Assembly: GCA_043228905.1 (NCBI GenBank) | Contig: JBHGNT010000022.1 | Coordinates: 5,208,001-5,272,000 of the forward strand | DNA: 64,000 nt | DNA from: Azolla caroliniana | Taxonomy: Eukaryota > Polypodiophyta | Direction of reading: 5' to 3' | Shown here: piece after piece, positions 1 to 10,576 of the stretch | Layout: the number at the start of each line of letters is the position of its first letter | How positions within the stretch are numbered: the first letter of the stretch is position 1 | Program-made: the position numbers and the translations under genes | Notes under the pieces: model-generated | The model's input: the letters and a program-made list of their open reading frames with translations, nothing else | The model's database searches: none | Told to the model about the DNA's origin: nothing

Positions 1-507
1 GCTCCTTGCCAAACAAATGTAGGCGATGTTGAATCAACGAAGATGTGCACATCTTGCATCAATGGGAGTTATAGTATTGGGAGGAATCATGAGTTGCTAT
101 CAAATTGTATGGGGTGGCAATGATCCTGGGTAGGGAGGACCGGTGCACAAGCAATGGGACAAAGTCTTTTATGGTCATGTTGTGACTTAAGGCATTGCCA
201 ACGAAAGCCTTAACGGTAAGGAAGCATTAGAATGTTTGATGGTCAAGGTCATACTTTGCGACCACAATGTCATTCCTTTGCGTAATCTTATATTGTGATG
301 GTGGATAAGTGTTGTGGAAGTATTGGAATACGAAAACTAGCAATCATTGTTAGATAGAATGTGACACTTACCAAAACTCACGACATTTACACAAGAGGGG
401 CCAATAACACTTGATCACCACGATAGAGCTACTTAATTCATAGTAGTAGAAGGAGAACTTGTTCAAGGTCCTTCTCCAATGCAACACAGTTTTTGAACCA
501 TCTTTAA
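1..507. other. No recognised feature
   Basis: I see no credible reading frame, RNA gene or repeat boundary here. The stretch ends where a copia LTR begins. It may be older retrotransposon debris. Confidence 0.4.
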
Positions 508-917
508 TGTAAAGAAAACGGTTCAGAAGCTTCATAGACAACTTAGCTGAATAACAGAATAGTAGACACTTAGGAAAACACAGAGTTTGGAGATAAAGTA
601 CAGAGATAGAGCTCTAGAGATTACATAGAAAGATAGAGTTCTATTACAAAACTTGTCGACTTATTACATAGTGTGCTCACAAAGCACTTTATATACAAGC
701 CTCTGATAGTAGGCTGACACAAGTACTGACACAAGTACTAAATGCTCACTTCTGAGCTCTAACAACTAATCAACCTATAATATTCCTATTACTAAGTTAG
801 GAATATCAGTCCTAATGGTCGTACGACCGTTTTGGACTACGACCTTACAGTTGTGTCGGCTTCTAGCCCATTCGGCCGATTCGGCTTTGGCTTCTTGTTG
901 AGCTTGCCTTCTCAACA
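508..917 (-). repeat. 3' LTR of copia relic Cop1
   Basis: The segment starts TGTAAAG and ends CTCAACA, so it is bounded TG...CA. It is followed on its inner side (918-930) by a purine tract when read on the minus strand, as expected of a 3' LTR with its PPT. Its ends resemble the Cop2, Cop6 and Cop7 LTRs (start TGTAAAAG or TGTGAAAG, end CTCAACA), so it belongs to a related family. A matching second LTR was not found. Confidence 0.7.
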
Positions 918-930
918 ATCACCCTCAAGC

Positions 931-2520
931 TCAAGTTGGGGGTTCTCTTTGTCCACTCTGCTCTATCTGTCCGCTTCTCCGACTTCTCCTTGCTGATTGG
1001 TTTTCAACCATTGCAAGCCACTCCTTAAAGATCGCGAACTCTCGATCTTTGGTTGTGATCAAATACACCCACACTTTTCTTGTTGAGTCGTCAATGAACG
1101 TGACGAAGTAGGAGCAGCCGCCAAGAGACTGATGTGGCAATAGGCAACAGAAGTCCGAGTGGACCAAGTCAAGGGGACTAGACTCTCTCGGCTCTCTAGG
1201 CGGGTGTGAAGTGGCAGTTTGTTTGTCGTATTGGTAGTGCTCACCGAACTGATGGTTGGAGAATGATAGCTTGGGGATGTATCTGGCTCTAAATAGATGC
1301 TTTATGCCGGCCTTACTGAGGTGTCCGAGTCGTCCATGCCATAGCGATGACACAGGGACATCAACAAAGAACAAGTCACCCTCTCTGAGTGTGACACATA
1401 ACGGGTATAATGAATGTACTTCTGGTCCTCGATCAAGTAGAAGGTTCCCCCTATGGAGTGTCCACCCTCCTGAGGAGAAGCCAACACGGATGCTGCCTTT
1501 GACAAGTTGTCTGATCGAAATCAGCGGTCTTGAGAGCTCAGGTATGTGTCGGACATCGTGTAGTACTAATATAGAGCCACCCGAAAGGTTGAGCTCTACA
1601 GTGTCGATTCCAATTATGTCAGAATGTCGGACCGAGTATTATCGAAATTGGGATCTATGAGGAGTCACATGGTATTAAGCGCTTGAATCCAAGAGCCAAG
1701 TGCTTGACTCTTCAGTTATAAGCAAAACTTCTGATTTGACTAAGTGTTCAATGAACAGAATGTTTGGGTCGTTCGTCAATACTTCGGTTGAAGAGCCAAC
1801 ATAGTTGACTACCTCATGCCGGTCGCTCTTCTAATTAGCTCGCTGAGCTTTATCGTTCTTTGCTTTCAACGTGTGGCAATTAGCCTTAATGTGTCCGGGT
1901 TTCTTGTAGTAATTGTAGATTCGACTATCCTCGGACTTGCTTCGGCTTCGGGTATTGCTTGGCAGCTGGGAAGAACTTCTTCATCGGTTGAACCTTGTAC
2001 TATGTAGACATCACTAGCCAAATTGTTTGCAAACAATTTTCTTCGAGCAGCTTCTGTCAAGATTGAGCTCGTGACTTTAGAGTATTTAGCAACGGCAGTC
2101 AATGCATTGCACATACGAAAGTTTCCCACGAAGGGGGAGATTACTCATTGAAAGCATGACTTTTAGTTCATCCTCTATCGTCGGCCCTTGGGTTGAAATC
2201 TAGGAGCTTAGACTTTTGAACTCGTTCAGGTGTGCTTGGACTAAGTCAGATTCTTCCATCCGAAGATTATAGAGATGCCGAATCAAATATATCTTCGTGG
2301 CGGCGACCTTCTTCTTGTAAGTATCTGAAAGTGTCTTCTATAGTTGGAAGGCTATTAGACATGATTACACTGACTCCGACAAGTGCATCTAAATGGTGGC
2401 TCGGACAATTCTATCAAGTTTTGTCCACTCATTCGGCTTGAATCCTTCTGGTGCGTTTTCTATCTCGATTAGATCGATCTAACCCTTCACTATTAGATAG
2501 TCCTACATCTAGTCCTTTCA
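931..2520 (-). pseudogene. Cop1 gag-pol relic (gag, PR, GAG-pre-INT, INT start)
   Basis: Read on the minus strand from 2520 downward: a UBN2-type gag segment (about 2400-2200), a degenerate zinc knuckle (1880-1919), a protease active-site region (about 1690-1715), the GAG-pre-integrase box LWHGRLGHLS and the first part of the integrase core (931-1374, with the FIDDSTRK stretch). The knuckle reads YNYYKKPGHIKANC: both first cysteines are tyrosine. The protease DSGA has become DSSA. After INT residues near position 1000 the sequence jumps to the PPT, so the rest of INT, all of RT and RNase H are deleted. Many stops. A dead element. Confidence 0.75.
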
Positions 2521-3050
2521 GAAGTTGAAGTTCGATCCATGGAACTTCCTTAGACTCATTTCTGATGAGCCAGATGTTGATGCCATCTATGTCAGCCTTG
2601 GGAGATTATGTTCAGAGTTAGCCACGAACAATGGTAGGGTGCAACCCACTAGCTCACCCGAATTCATTCTAGCCATATTGGGTTTGCCGATTGGGTTTCG
2701 AATGAATATTGGATGGTGAGTTTGCTCCAAGTGGCTACAACGAGTGGAGAGACAGAACGACTGGTCTTTCCGAATATCGCTTAGTCGAGTTGAGCACAAC
2801 TATATGCCAAATAGGTTCCGAATACCAATTTTAGAGGACAATCACAGATTATGTGCCTTCTTTTTAGGTGGATCTTGCTTCAAGTGACTACGATGATTGG
2901 AGGGACATATCTAAACTATTCTTCCGGGATTTCATATGTTTGAGTGAAGCACATATGTGGTTGCTCCTAGGGTTGAATTAGTTAGGAAACAGGGGAAGAG
3001 AAGAGCCGAGTTAATGAGGAACTCGAACGAGGCCGATAGGCTGAGGTTTC
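2521..3050. other. Unassigned retrotransposon-like debris
   Basis: No continuous frame. A degenerate phrase of the form CTCCAAGTGGCTACAA recurs near 2725, 2880 and 3315. In translation (APSGYNEWRD, ASSDYDDWRD) it resembles a copia gag N-terminus, but I cannot align it further. Confidence 0.3.
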
Positions 3051-3240
3051 TTGGGGTTTGTGGACCCCTGTGGTTTTTTTCCATTTCAGGTTTCCACGTT
3101 AAAATCGTGTGTTTTTGTCTCTTGTGCTATTTCTATTTTTTGTACTCTGTCTGAGCGCATTCTATTTTACGTTCCCTGCACCCGAACATCTGAACGAGAA
3201 GCCGGTTGTGGCGGGTCACGATTCTCGACAGAATCTACTA
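3051..3240 (+). repeat. LTR fragment of the Cop9/Cop10 type, plus orientation
   Basis: The order of motifs (GTGG..CCC..GTGGTTTTT, then TTTCCACGT, then GTGTACTCT-like, then GGTTGTGGC) matches the U5 half of the Cop10 LTR at 51250-51395 in the same orientation. It is diverged and truncated, with no clear outer end. Confidence 0.45.
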
Positions 3241-3516
3241 TGAGTGGTTACAACAAACAAGAATATAGTATCTAACCTAGTAACGCACAATTGAGGCCGA
3301 TTTGATAGAGGTTCCACTCCAAGTGGCTGCAATCATAGAAGCAAGGTACAACCGGCTGGCTTACCTTAAGAGTGATCTAGCTCAGTAGAGTGCAAATATT
3401 CAGTTGTCTTTCTCTTCTCAAGATGAGATCTTGAACTTAGGGTCTATAGGAAGATAGGGGCAAGAATGTTGTTGAACACATGACGGCCGAAAACGAGTTG
3501 AATAACCTCTAGGTCT

Positions 3517-3618
3517 AATACCAGATAATGGAGTCCGAGACCGTCCGTGCGGAAACATAAACAACACCTTCTTATGAAGAACACCAAGTTAGCATAGTAA
3601 AGCAAGATCAAGGAGACA

Positions 3619-3669
<51 letters not shown>

Positions 3670-3905
3670 GCACACGATATGTAATTGTATTATTCAAACT
3701 CAGAGTTACAATAGAATGAAGACAACAACCTTTTGAGCTACGTTACAAAGCTCGTTATATAATAACTAAGCTAGGGCAACTGCCCTTTGACATATTTATA
3801 GAATTTTCCTAAACCTAGTCTATCCAAGGGATAGTGTAAATATGGCCATTAAACAACTGTATTCGACAATTTTACTAAAACGCTCTCTTGGGAAAGGGGG
3901 GAAAC
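3517..3905 (-). repeat. Degenerate LTR with primer-site-like sequence
   Basis: On the minus strand, TGGTATTAGACC (3517-3528) resembles the Met primer site. It is adjoined by about 370 bp carrying a GA microsatellite and a TATATAA-type box (about 3757-3765). This is the layout of a copia 5' LTR in minus orientation. Ends are not defined and no partner was found. Tentative. Confidence 0.35.
3623..3666. repeat. (GA)n microsatellite
   Basis: About 22 uninterrupted GA units. Similar GA tracts lie in the LTRs of Cop7, Cop10 and Gyp8. Confidence 0.95.
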
Positions 3906-3917
3906 ATTAACTACTTT

Positions 3918-3964
3918 AATAACTATGTGTCATAGAATGTAATTGCTATGACACATTAGTTATT
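3918..3964. repeat. 18-bp near-perfect inverted repeat with 10-bp loop
   Basis: AATAACTATGTGTCATAG is followed after ten bases by CTATGACACATTAGTTATT, its reverse complement with one extra T. The right arm ends exactly at the first base of the Cop2 LTR. It could be a MITE remnant or a pre-existing palindrome used as an insertion site. Confidence 0.8.
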
Positions 3965-4392
3965 GTAAAAGAATACGTTGTGCGGAAGCGTGTGCGAAAA
4001 CACAGAGTACACAGTTTAAAGGAATAAGACAATTCAGTAAAACACAGAAAACACAGAGATGGAGATGGAGATGGAGAGAGAGAGCAGACAACATAAAACT
4101 TGGATTCAAAATAATGACACTCAGTTCTGTGTACATACACTGTGCTCAATGAGCACCTTTTATACAAGCCCTGACAATCGGGCTGACACAAGTACTAACA
4201 GTACTTGAATGCTCATAAATGAGCTGACTACACAAACTCCCAAAATTATTCCCTTACGAGGAATAACACTCTAACAGCCTCTTCGGTTTTCACACCGATG
4301 CAGCCTTGTTGTGCGTACTTTTTCAGCAACCTAGTCTACGCATTGGGTTACGTTGCGTACTTCGCACCGAGTGTTGAGCTTGTCTCTCAACA
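3964..4392 (-). repeat. 3' LTR of Cop2
   Basis: 429 bp, TGTAAAAG...CTCAACA. It aligns with 23057-23445 over most of its length. The adjoining PPT (4393-4404, CCCCCCCTCAAG on the plus strand) marks it as the 3' LTR of a minus-strand element. Confidence 0.9.
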
Positions 4393-4404
4393 CCCCCCCT
4401 CAAG
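4393..4404 (-). promoter_or_regulatory. Polypurine tract of Cop2
   Basis: Minus-strand CTTGAGGGGGGG directly abuts the 3' LTR, as needed to prime plus-strand DNA. A second copy of the same core lies inside the coding region at 4718-4729. Confidence 0.8.
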
Positions 4405-5180
4405 CTCAACTTGAGGTCCCACTTGCTTCGCCGGATCTATGCTCCGGTTCCTTCTGGCTTCACGCCTCGCTCGCGCTCCTTGACCTGTTCGATTTTGTGC
4501 GCTTTGACCCTTTCGGTCGGCTTGTCTGCTCGTTCGGCCCTTCTCAGCTCCCTCGCTGTCGCGGTGTCGACGCGTCCTTCGCTGCCCTTTTTCCTGCATG
4601 GCCTTCAGTTGATTCAGCATATCCGAATCGAACATTTGGATTGAATCGAGCGCTTCCGATTCAATTCCGCTCTCATCCGAATTGGCTGTCCGCTCTTGTT
4701 CCTGTTTGTCTTCCTTTCTCCCCCTCAAGTTCGGCGTGTCGACGTGGCGCAACCCAAGCTCACCCGAGAAATGCTGTAACTTGTCAAGACCAAGAGGCTT
4801 GGTGAAGATGTCTACAATCTGCCGATCAGTCGGAACATGCACCAGTTCAACTTCACCTGAAAGGACTTGCTTGCGGACAAAATGGTAATGCACCTCAATG
4901 TGCTTGGTCCTGGCGTGGAAAACGGGGTTCTTCGCAAGGTGGATACTGCTGAGGTTGTCACAAAAGATCGTCGTCGGATCAGACACCTCTACCTGCAGAT
5001 CCCGTAATAGCCGTTTTAGCCAAATGACTTCGCACGTAGCAAGAGTCGCCCCTCGATATTCGGCCTCCGTGCTCGACAGTGCTATTGTTGGCTACTTTTT
5101 GCTGCTCCACGCGATCGCCGCACTTCCTAGAGAGAATGCATATCCGGATGTGGATCTACAATCGTGGGCGTTTCTGGCCC
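4405..5180 (-). pseudogene. Cop2 RNase H with charged C-terminal tail
   Basis: RNase H of the copia polyprotein, which would remove RNA from the cDNA hybrid. Visible on the minus strand: the LSSTEAEYRG box near 5060, then CDNLSSIHLAKNPVFHARTKHIEVHYHFVR, then DIFTKPLGLDKLQ. Standard copia proteins end soon after this. Here about 105 further codons follow, rich in Arg, Lys, Glu and Gln (a GARARREARRNR-like run), ending PQVELEGGC at the PPT. The tail starts at PNLRGR, encoded by an internal PPT-like sequence (4718-4729). A TAG stop near 5090 separates this from RT. Related tails occur in Cop6 and Cop7. Confidence 0.75.
4718..4729 (-). promoter_or_regulatory. Internal PPT-like sequence at the RNase H/tail boundary
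   Basis: CTCCCCCTCAAG on the plus strand has the same core as the terminal PPT. It encodes the LRG of PNLRGR. The same duplication is present in Cop6 (30350-30361) and Cop7 (33759-33770). Function is inference. Confidence 0.5.
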
Positions 5181-6384
5181 AATCGGCATCCGTGTAGCCA
5201 ACTAACTGTTCGGCTACGCCTACCCGATAAAACAACGCCATGTCTTCCGTGCCGCTAACATAACGCAATATCCGTTGCGCGCACTGAAAGTGTTCGTCCG
5301 TAGGCTGCGACATGAATTGACTGATTAAGCCGACCGGGTAGCTAAGATCCGGATGAGTGATCGTCAAATAGATAAGGCTCCCGACAATCTGTCGGAACCG
5401 TGTTGGGTCACACGGCTTTCCGGAATCTTGGTGAAGCTTTGCGTTTCTATCCAGAGGAGTTGAGATGGGCTTACAGTTTGCCATCCCAAACTTGAAGAGC
5501 ATATTCAACGCGTAATGACGCTGGCTGACCAATATGCCATCAGGGGTACGGATCACTTTGATCCCGAGGAAGTAATGAAGGTCTCTGAGATCCTTCATTT
5601 CAAACGATGCCGCAAGCTGAGACTTCATGCGGCGGATTTCGTCAAGGTCGGCACTGACGATGACTAAATCATCAACGTACAAGAGCAGGCTAACTGGTCC
5701 ATATTGACTTTGCCGAACAAATAGAGAAGAGTCCGATTTCGATGACGCAAAGCCCATCCTACGCAACTGTTATGGAATCTTTGCGTTCCAAGCTCGCGGG
5801 GCTTGCTTTAGTCCGTATAAGGACTTCTTCAATCGGCAAATTGCCAAGGTATTTTGTTCGGATAGAAATCCAGGGGGCTGTACCATGTACACCTGTTCCT
5901 CAAGATCGCCTTGTAGGAACACGTTCTTTACATCCATTTGATGTAAGTGCCACACCTTTGCCGCGGCTACGACTAGTAGGACTCGTACGGTAGTCATCTT
6001 CGCGACAAGCGCGAAGGTCTCATCATAGTCCACGCCGTGCTTCTGTGCGTAGCCTTTTGCTACTAAACGGGCCTTGTAGCGGTTGACAGAGCCGTCCGTG
6101 TTGTGTTTCACTTTATACACCCACCGGCATCCGATCGACTTCACACCCTTTGGTGCGTCAACTAGGTCCCATGTCTCATTCTCCAATAATGCGCGCATCT
6201 CTTCCTCCATCGCGGCACGCCAATTTGCGTCCTTCGCCGCTTCTGCGTAGCTCTCCGGCTCGCACACTTCCGCCACTCGCGTCATGTACGCGTACTGGTG
6301 TGCCATGTACTCATTATACCTGTATCTCTTTACGGGGTTCTTGAGGTGGGTAGATTGGCATAATTTGTGATTACCCAATTTCAC
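5092..6384 (-). pseudogene. Cop2 reverse transcriptase
   Basis: Copia RT (RVT_2 type) on the minus strand in two open stretches, 5770-6384 and 5092-5766, split by one TAA at about 5767 where a glutamine codon is expected. Landmarks in order: [77 protein letters not shown], the catalytic box LLLYVDDLVIVS, DMKDL-type LHYFLGIKVI, and SLIYLTITHPDLSYPVG. The catalytic aspartates are present, but FALVAK replaces the usual FAPVAK. It needs its integrase from the far side of Cop3. Confidence 0.85.
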
Positions 6385-6427
6385 GACCTTTTCGGCTACT
6401 GTCGACCTCTTCCATGGAGGTTCCTTC

Positions 6428-7196
6428 TCAGTTTCTCGTAGTTAGACTCGTTCGGATCTGACTCGGCACTGCCGAAGTCGTATTACGGCATTTTCTTCTT
6501 GCCTTTATCCTTGCGTGTAAGCCGTCTCCTCGGCTTCCTGCGCGGGGAATGCACAACTGAGTCTCCACTACTCGCCGTCTCATCATCTGGTTGGCCATTT
6601 CGGCCCAACCCCTCATTCGGCCCGCTTAGCCGAAATGAGATCGGACTCTCTCTTAGAGCTCTGACATCCTCATCATGCGGAGGCATTTCAGCTTGGATGT
6701 TCTCTTCTTCAAAAATCGGAATGGAGTCATGAGATTTTGGAGGAGAAAGTAGGTACCACGAAGCGGACTCGTCAAATACGACATCGCAGCTTACGCATAC
6801 TTCCTTTGTTTGGGGGTTATAACACTTATACCCTTTTTGCTAGTCTGAATAGCCAACCAAGATACATTTCTCGGCCTTGGCATCTAGCTTCCTCCTCTTC
6901 TCCTTCGGCACGTGCACATACGTGCTGCCGAAAATCCTCAAGTGTGCCAAATTCGGTTTCTTTCCGAAATACAGCTCATGTTGCGACACTTCTCCATTAG
7001 CAGAAGTCTGATTTTGCAGGCAGACATCCGTCTTCACGGCTTCGGCGCAATAGAATTTCGGCATATGCTTCTCTTCAAGCATTGCCTTGGCCGCTTCTTC
7101 AATCGTCCGATTCTTCCGCTCGACTACACCGTTCTGCTCTGGTGTATATCTACACGAGAATTCGCGTCGAATTCCCTCCTTCTGTAGATAACATGT
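6428..7196 (-). pseudogene. Cop2 INT C-terminal half and INT-RT linker
   Basis: Minus-strand frames give VVERKNR-type sequence with the catalytic Glu near 7105, MLEEKHMPKFYCAEAV, ELYFGKKPNLAHLRIFGSTYVHVPKEKRRKLD and ILVGYSD, followed by a polar Ser/Glu-rich linker towards RT. The integrase continues at 15758 across the Cop3 insertion. Several stops and frame changes. Confidence 0.75.
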
Positions 7197-7818
7197 TGAT
7201 AGGAATATGGTTTCCTAAGCTATGATCGGCGACAACCGAGACGTCAGATCAACCACAGAAAATAGGGATGTGGTGAAATGTGTCTACACATGAAATAGTA
7301 AAGAAGAGAGTGCACTGGATGTTGACGTGGAAAACCCAAATCTGGGAAAAAAACCACGACAGCCCTCAGACTGCAAAATATCACTATATCAAGATTACAA
7401 CAATGGGGCACAAAGGCAACGACCTCTTGCTCCCTCGCTTCGCCACCAGGCGGTTACAACAGAGGCAACAACCTCTTCCTCTCTCTCTATCTTCTCTGTA
7501 CGCAGTTGCGCTCTGAATTATCGCCGCAACAATAATCACACAACCAACTCTACATCATTACTATTAAGTTTGCCCTAGGTCATATTTATACTAATGTGAA
7601 TTTCGGGCTATTTACAAATATAGCCCCGGTGGGCTCTTTGGAACATATTTACATATATGTCCCTTCCATCCGATGAGAGGTTCTCACCGGGCCTGCAACA
7701 TCCGGTTCTCACCGGGTCTTCTGTTGCCGGGTACTCCACATCCGGATTCGGCCTCGGGTGTGTTGCTCATCAATACTGTTCTTCTCACTTCCCATCCAGA
7801 GGGACCTGTTTCCTAACA
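7197..7818 (-). repeat. 3' LTR of Cop3
   Basis: 622 bp, TGATAGGAAT...TTTCCTAACA, next to a PPT (AACTCCCCCTTCAC on the plus strand). It holds 163 bp (7607-7769) that are absent from the partner LTR. Confidence 0.9.
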
Positions 7819-7828
7819 AACTCCCCCT

Positions 7829-8839
7829 TCACTCCGGCATGCGATGTCTTACTAGTCCGATCCGCTTCCGACATGCATCCAGCTTGTCGGGTATCAGTAC
7901 TTTGGTCAACATATCTGACCCGTTCTCGGCCGTGTGGATCTTCGTCAGCGCGAACTCTTGATCTTCTACTCGCTCCCGGATCCAGTGATACCTACATTGG
8001 ATGTGATTCATCCTGGAATGGTACGTTGCGTTCTTAGCAAGGTGGATGGCACTTTGATTGTCGCAATAGAGCCGATATTCATCTTGCCAGATACCGAACT
8101 CTCCGATGAAGTCCTTCATCCATAATATTTCCTTGCCGCCTTCAACAACCGCCATGTACTCCGCCTCCGTGGTTGACAACGCAACCGTCTTCTACAGCCT
8201 CGATTGCCACGAAACAGCTCCCCATGCATATGTCATTACATACCCGGATGTAGACCGGCTGGTATCCACATCAGCTGACATATCCGAATGGGTAAAACCG
8301 TCAAGTTGAGGTTTACCGGAGCCGAATTAGAGACACATATTCGAAGTGCCCTTCAAGTACCGGAGTATCCATTTGACCGCGTTCTAGTGCTCTTTGCCGG
8401 GATTGCTCATAAACCCGCTCACCACTCCGATACGTTGCGTTCTTAGCAAGGTGGATGGCACTTTGATTGTCGCAATAGAGCTGATATTCATCTTGCCAGA
8501 TACCGAACTCTCCGATGAAGTCCTTCATCCATAATATTTCCTTGCCGCCTTCAACAACCGCCATGTACTCCGCCTTCGTGGTTGACAACGCAACCGTCTT
8601 CTGCAGCCTCGATTGCCACGAAACAGCTCCCCCTGCATATGTCATTACATACCCGGATGTAGACCGGCTGGTATCCACATCAGCCAACATATCCGAATCG
8701 GTAAAACCGTCAAGTTGAGGTTTACTGAAGCCGAATCAGAGACACATATTCGAAGTGCCCTTCAAGTACCGGAGTATCCATTTGACCGCGTTCCAGTGCT
8801 CTTTGCCGGGATTGCTCATAAACCCGTTCACCACTCCAA
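7829..8839 (-). pseudogene. Cop3 RNase H with internal duplication
   Basis: Minus-strand copia RNase H. Landmarks are DVDTSRSTSGYVMTYAGGAVSWQSRLQKTVALST, AEYMAVVEGGKEILWMKDFIGEFG, LYCDNQSAIHLAKNATYHSRMNHIQCRYHWIRE and EDQEFALTKIHTAENGSDMLTKVL. Most of the domain occurs twice because of a 409-bp tandem duplication (8022-8839), so the product would be abnormal even without the stops. Confidence 0.8.
8022..8839. repeat. 409-bp tandem duplication within Cop3
   Basis: 8022-8430 and 8431-8839 both begin TACGTTGCGTTCTTAGCAAG and align throughout, with a dozen or so differences. The duplication is specific to this copy: Cop9 has a single RNase H region. Confidence 0.9.
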
Positions 8840-9770
8840 CTGCGTATCCAATATCCGTCGAGTACACACCATTGCGTACATTAAGCTCCCCACGGCATAG
8901 GCATATGGCACCTTCATCATATCCGCCTTCTCTACTTTCGTGTTCGGGCTTTGCTTACTAGATAATCTGCAGTTTGCCGGGAGTGTCGATCCGACCGGTT
9001 TCACTTCTAACATGTTGGACCGCTGAAGCACCTTTGTCATGTATTTCTCCTGTGACAACCACAATTGCTTCTTTGACTGGTTTCGGATGATGTGCATCCC
9101 CAGTATCTGTCTTGCCGGGCCCAAGTCTTTCATTGAGAAAGTTTGGTTGAGAGCCTTCTTCAGCATCCGTATTTTGGCTTGGTCCCGTCCGACGATTAAC
9201 ATGTCGTCCACGTACAGAAGGAGTATCAGGGGGTCGCCTCCTTCGAACTTCTTCACAAAGACGCAGTGATCGGTTTGCGTTTTATGTTACCCTTGGTCGG
9301 TCATGAAGGAGTCGAACGTCCAGTACCATTGTCGGGGAGCCTGCTTCAGTCCGTATAGGCTCTTCTTCAACCGGCAAACGAGGTGCTCCTTTCCTTTCTC
9401 CACGAATCCTTCCGGTTGCTGCATGTAGATCTCCTCTTCGAGGTCACTCTGAAAGGAATTCCTTCTTCACGTCTAGCTGCTCTACCTCGAGGTTCATGCT
9501 TGCCGCTATACTTAGCACCGTCCGGATGGAAGTCATCTTTACTACCGGGGCAAATATCTCGTCGAAGTCCATGCCCTTCTTCTGCTGGAACCCCTTCACC
9601 ACAATCCTGGCTTTGTATCTCGGGGGGTTGCCGGCATCTTCCGGTTTCAACTTGTACACCCACTTGTTTCAGAGTGCCCGCTTTCCTTTCGGCAACTCCA
9701 CCAATTCGTACGTATGGTTCTCATGTAGGGATCCATCTCATCCTGCATGGCACTTAACCATTTGCGGCTA
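8840..9770 (-). pseudogene. Cop3 reverse transcriptase
   Basis: Minus-strand RT with VYKLKPEDAGNPPRYKARIVVKGFQQKKGMDFDEIFAPVVKMTSIRTVLSIAA (9444-9659), [14 protein letters not shown], and the catalytic region ILLLYVDDMLIVGRDQAKIRMLKKAL with DLGPARQILGMHI (8828-9256). Frame breaks lie near 9265-9300 and 9440. Related to Cop9 RT (55254-56351) and Cop5 RT. Confidence 0.8.
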
Positions 9771-10576
9771 TGGGCGTCACTTTTAGCTTCCTTGATGTTT
9801 TCTGGCTCCCCTCATTGGTTAGCAACACGTGCTCTGGATTCGGAAATCTCCGGGGGGCCCTTCTCTCTCTGAGAGGATATCTACGTCCTTGGGCTTCGGT
9901 AATTGGCTCCTCCATTTGCTCTTCATCCAAATCTGATTCGGGGTTTTGTCTGGTTTCGGTTTCACCTATTCCTTCTTCTTCGGCCTATCTTGTCTCCTTA
10001 CCGTCACCGGCTGGTTCATCGAGTGCTAACTGGTCTCTTGCCGGTTGGGTCTGCTCATCATAGAATAGATACTTACCGGTTGACTCGGAGTTCATTATCT
10101 TCTTCTCCGACTCCCAGTCGGCGAGCGTCTTGTCGTCCATGAAGATAATATCTCGACTCCGGAATACCTTCTTGTCAACCAGGTCCCACACTCGTTAGCC
10201 GAACTCATCATCGCCGTAACCAAGGAATATGCATGGCCGGGTCTTTGGATCTAACTTTCCTCTCCGGTCCTTAGCTACATGCACGTACGCAAGACACCCG
10301 GATACCTTCAGATGCCGGTAGGTCACTTCCTTACTGGTCCAGACTCTCTGTGGTGTGTCTCCGTCCAAGGGTACTGAGGGTGATCTGTTTATCACATATG
10401 TCGCCGTCGATAGTGCCTCAACCCAAAACTTCTTGGGTAATTTTGCATGCGCTGGCATACTCCGGACCCTCTCCATTATGGTCCGGTTCATCCTCTCGGC
10501 CAACCTGTTCAGTTTCGGTGTCTTCGGCACGGTAAATTCGAGCCGGATTCCCATCGAGCGATAGTACTCCTTGAAC
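9771..10576 (-). pseudogene. Cop3 INT C-terminus and linker to RT
   Basis: The minus strand shows EYYRSMGIRLEFTVPKTPKLNRLAERMNRTIMERV (catalytic Glu present), AKLPKKFWVEALSTATYVINRSPS, HLKVSGCLAYVHVAKD, IFLGYGDDEFG and the DLVDKKVFRSRDIIFMDDKT box, then an acidic linker. The N-terminal part of INT is missing because gypsy sequence begins at about 10577. Confidence 0.8.

Noticed and set aside
7141-7200. TSD TAACA for Cop3
   Set aside because: With that boundary the right flank does not match; CATGT with TGATAGG...CCTAACA ends matches on both sides.
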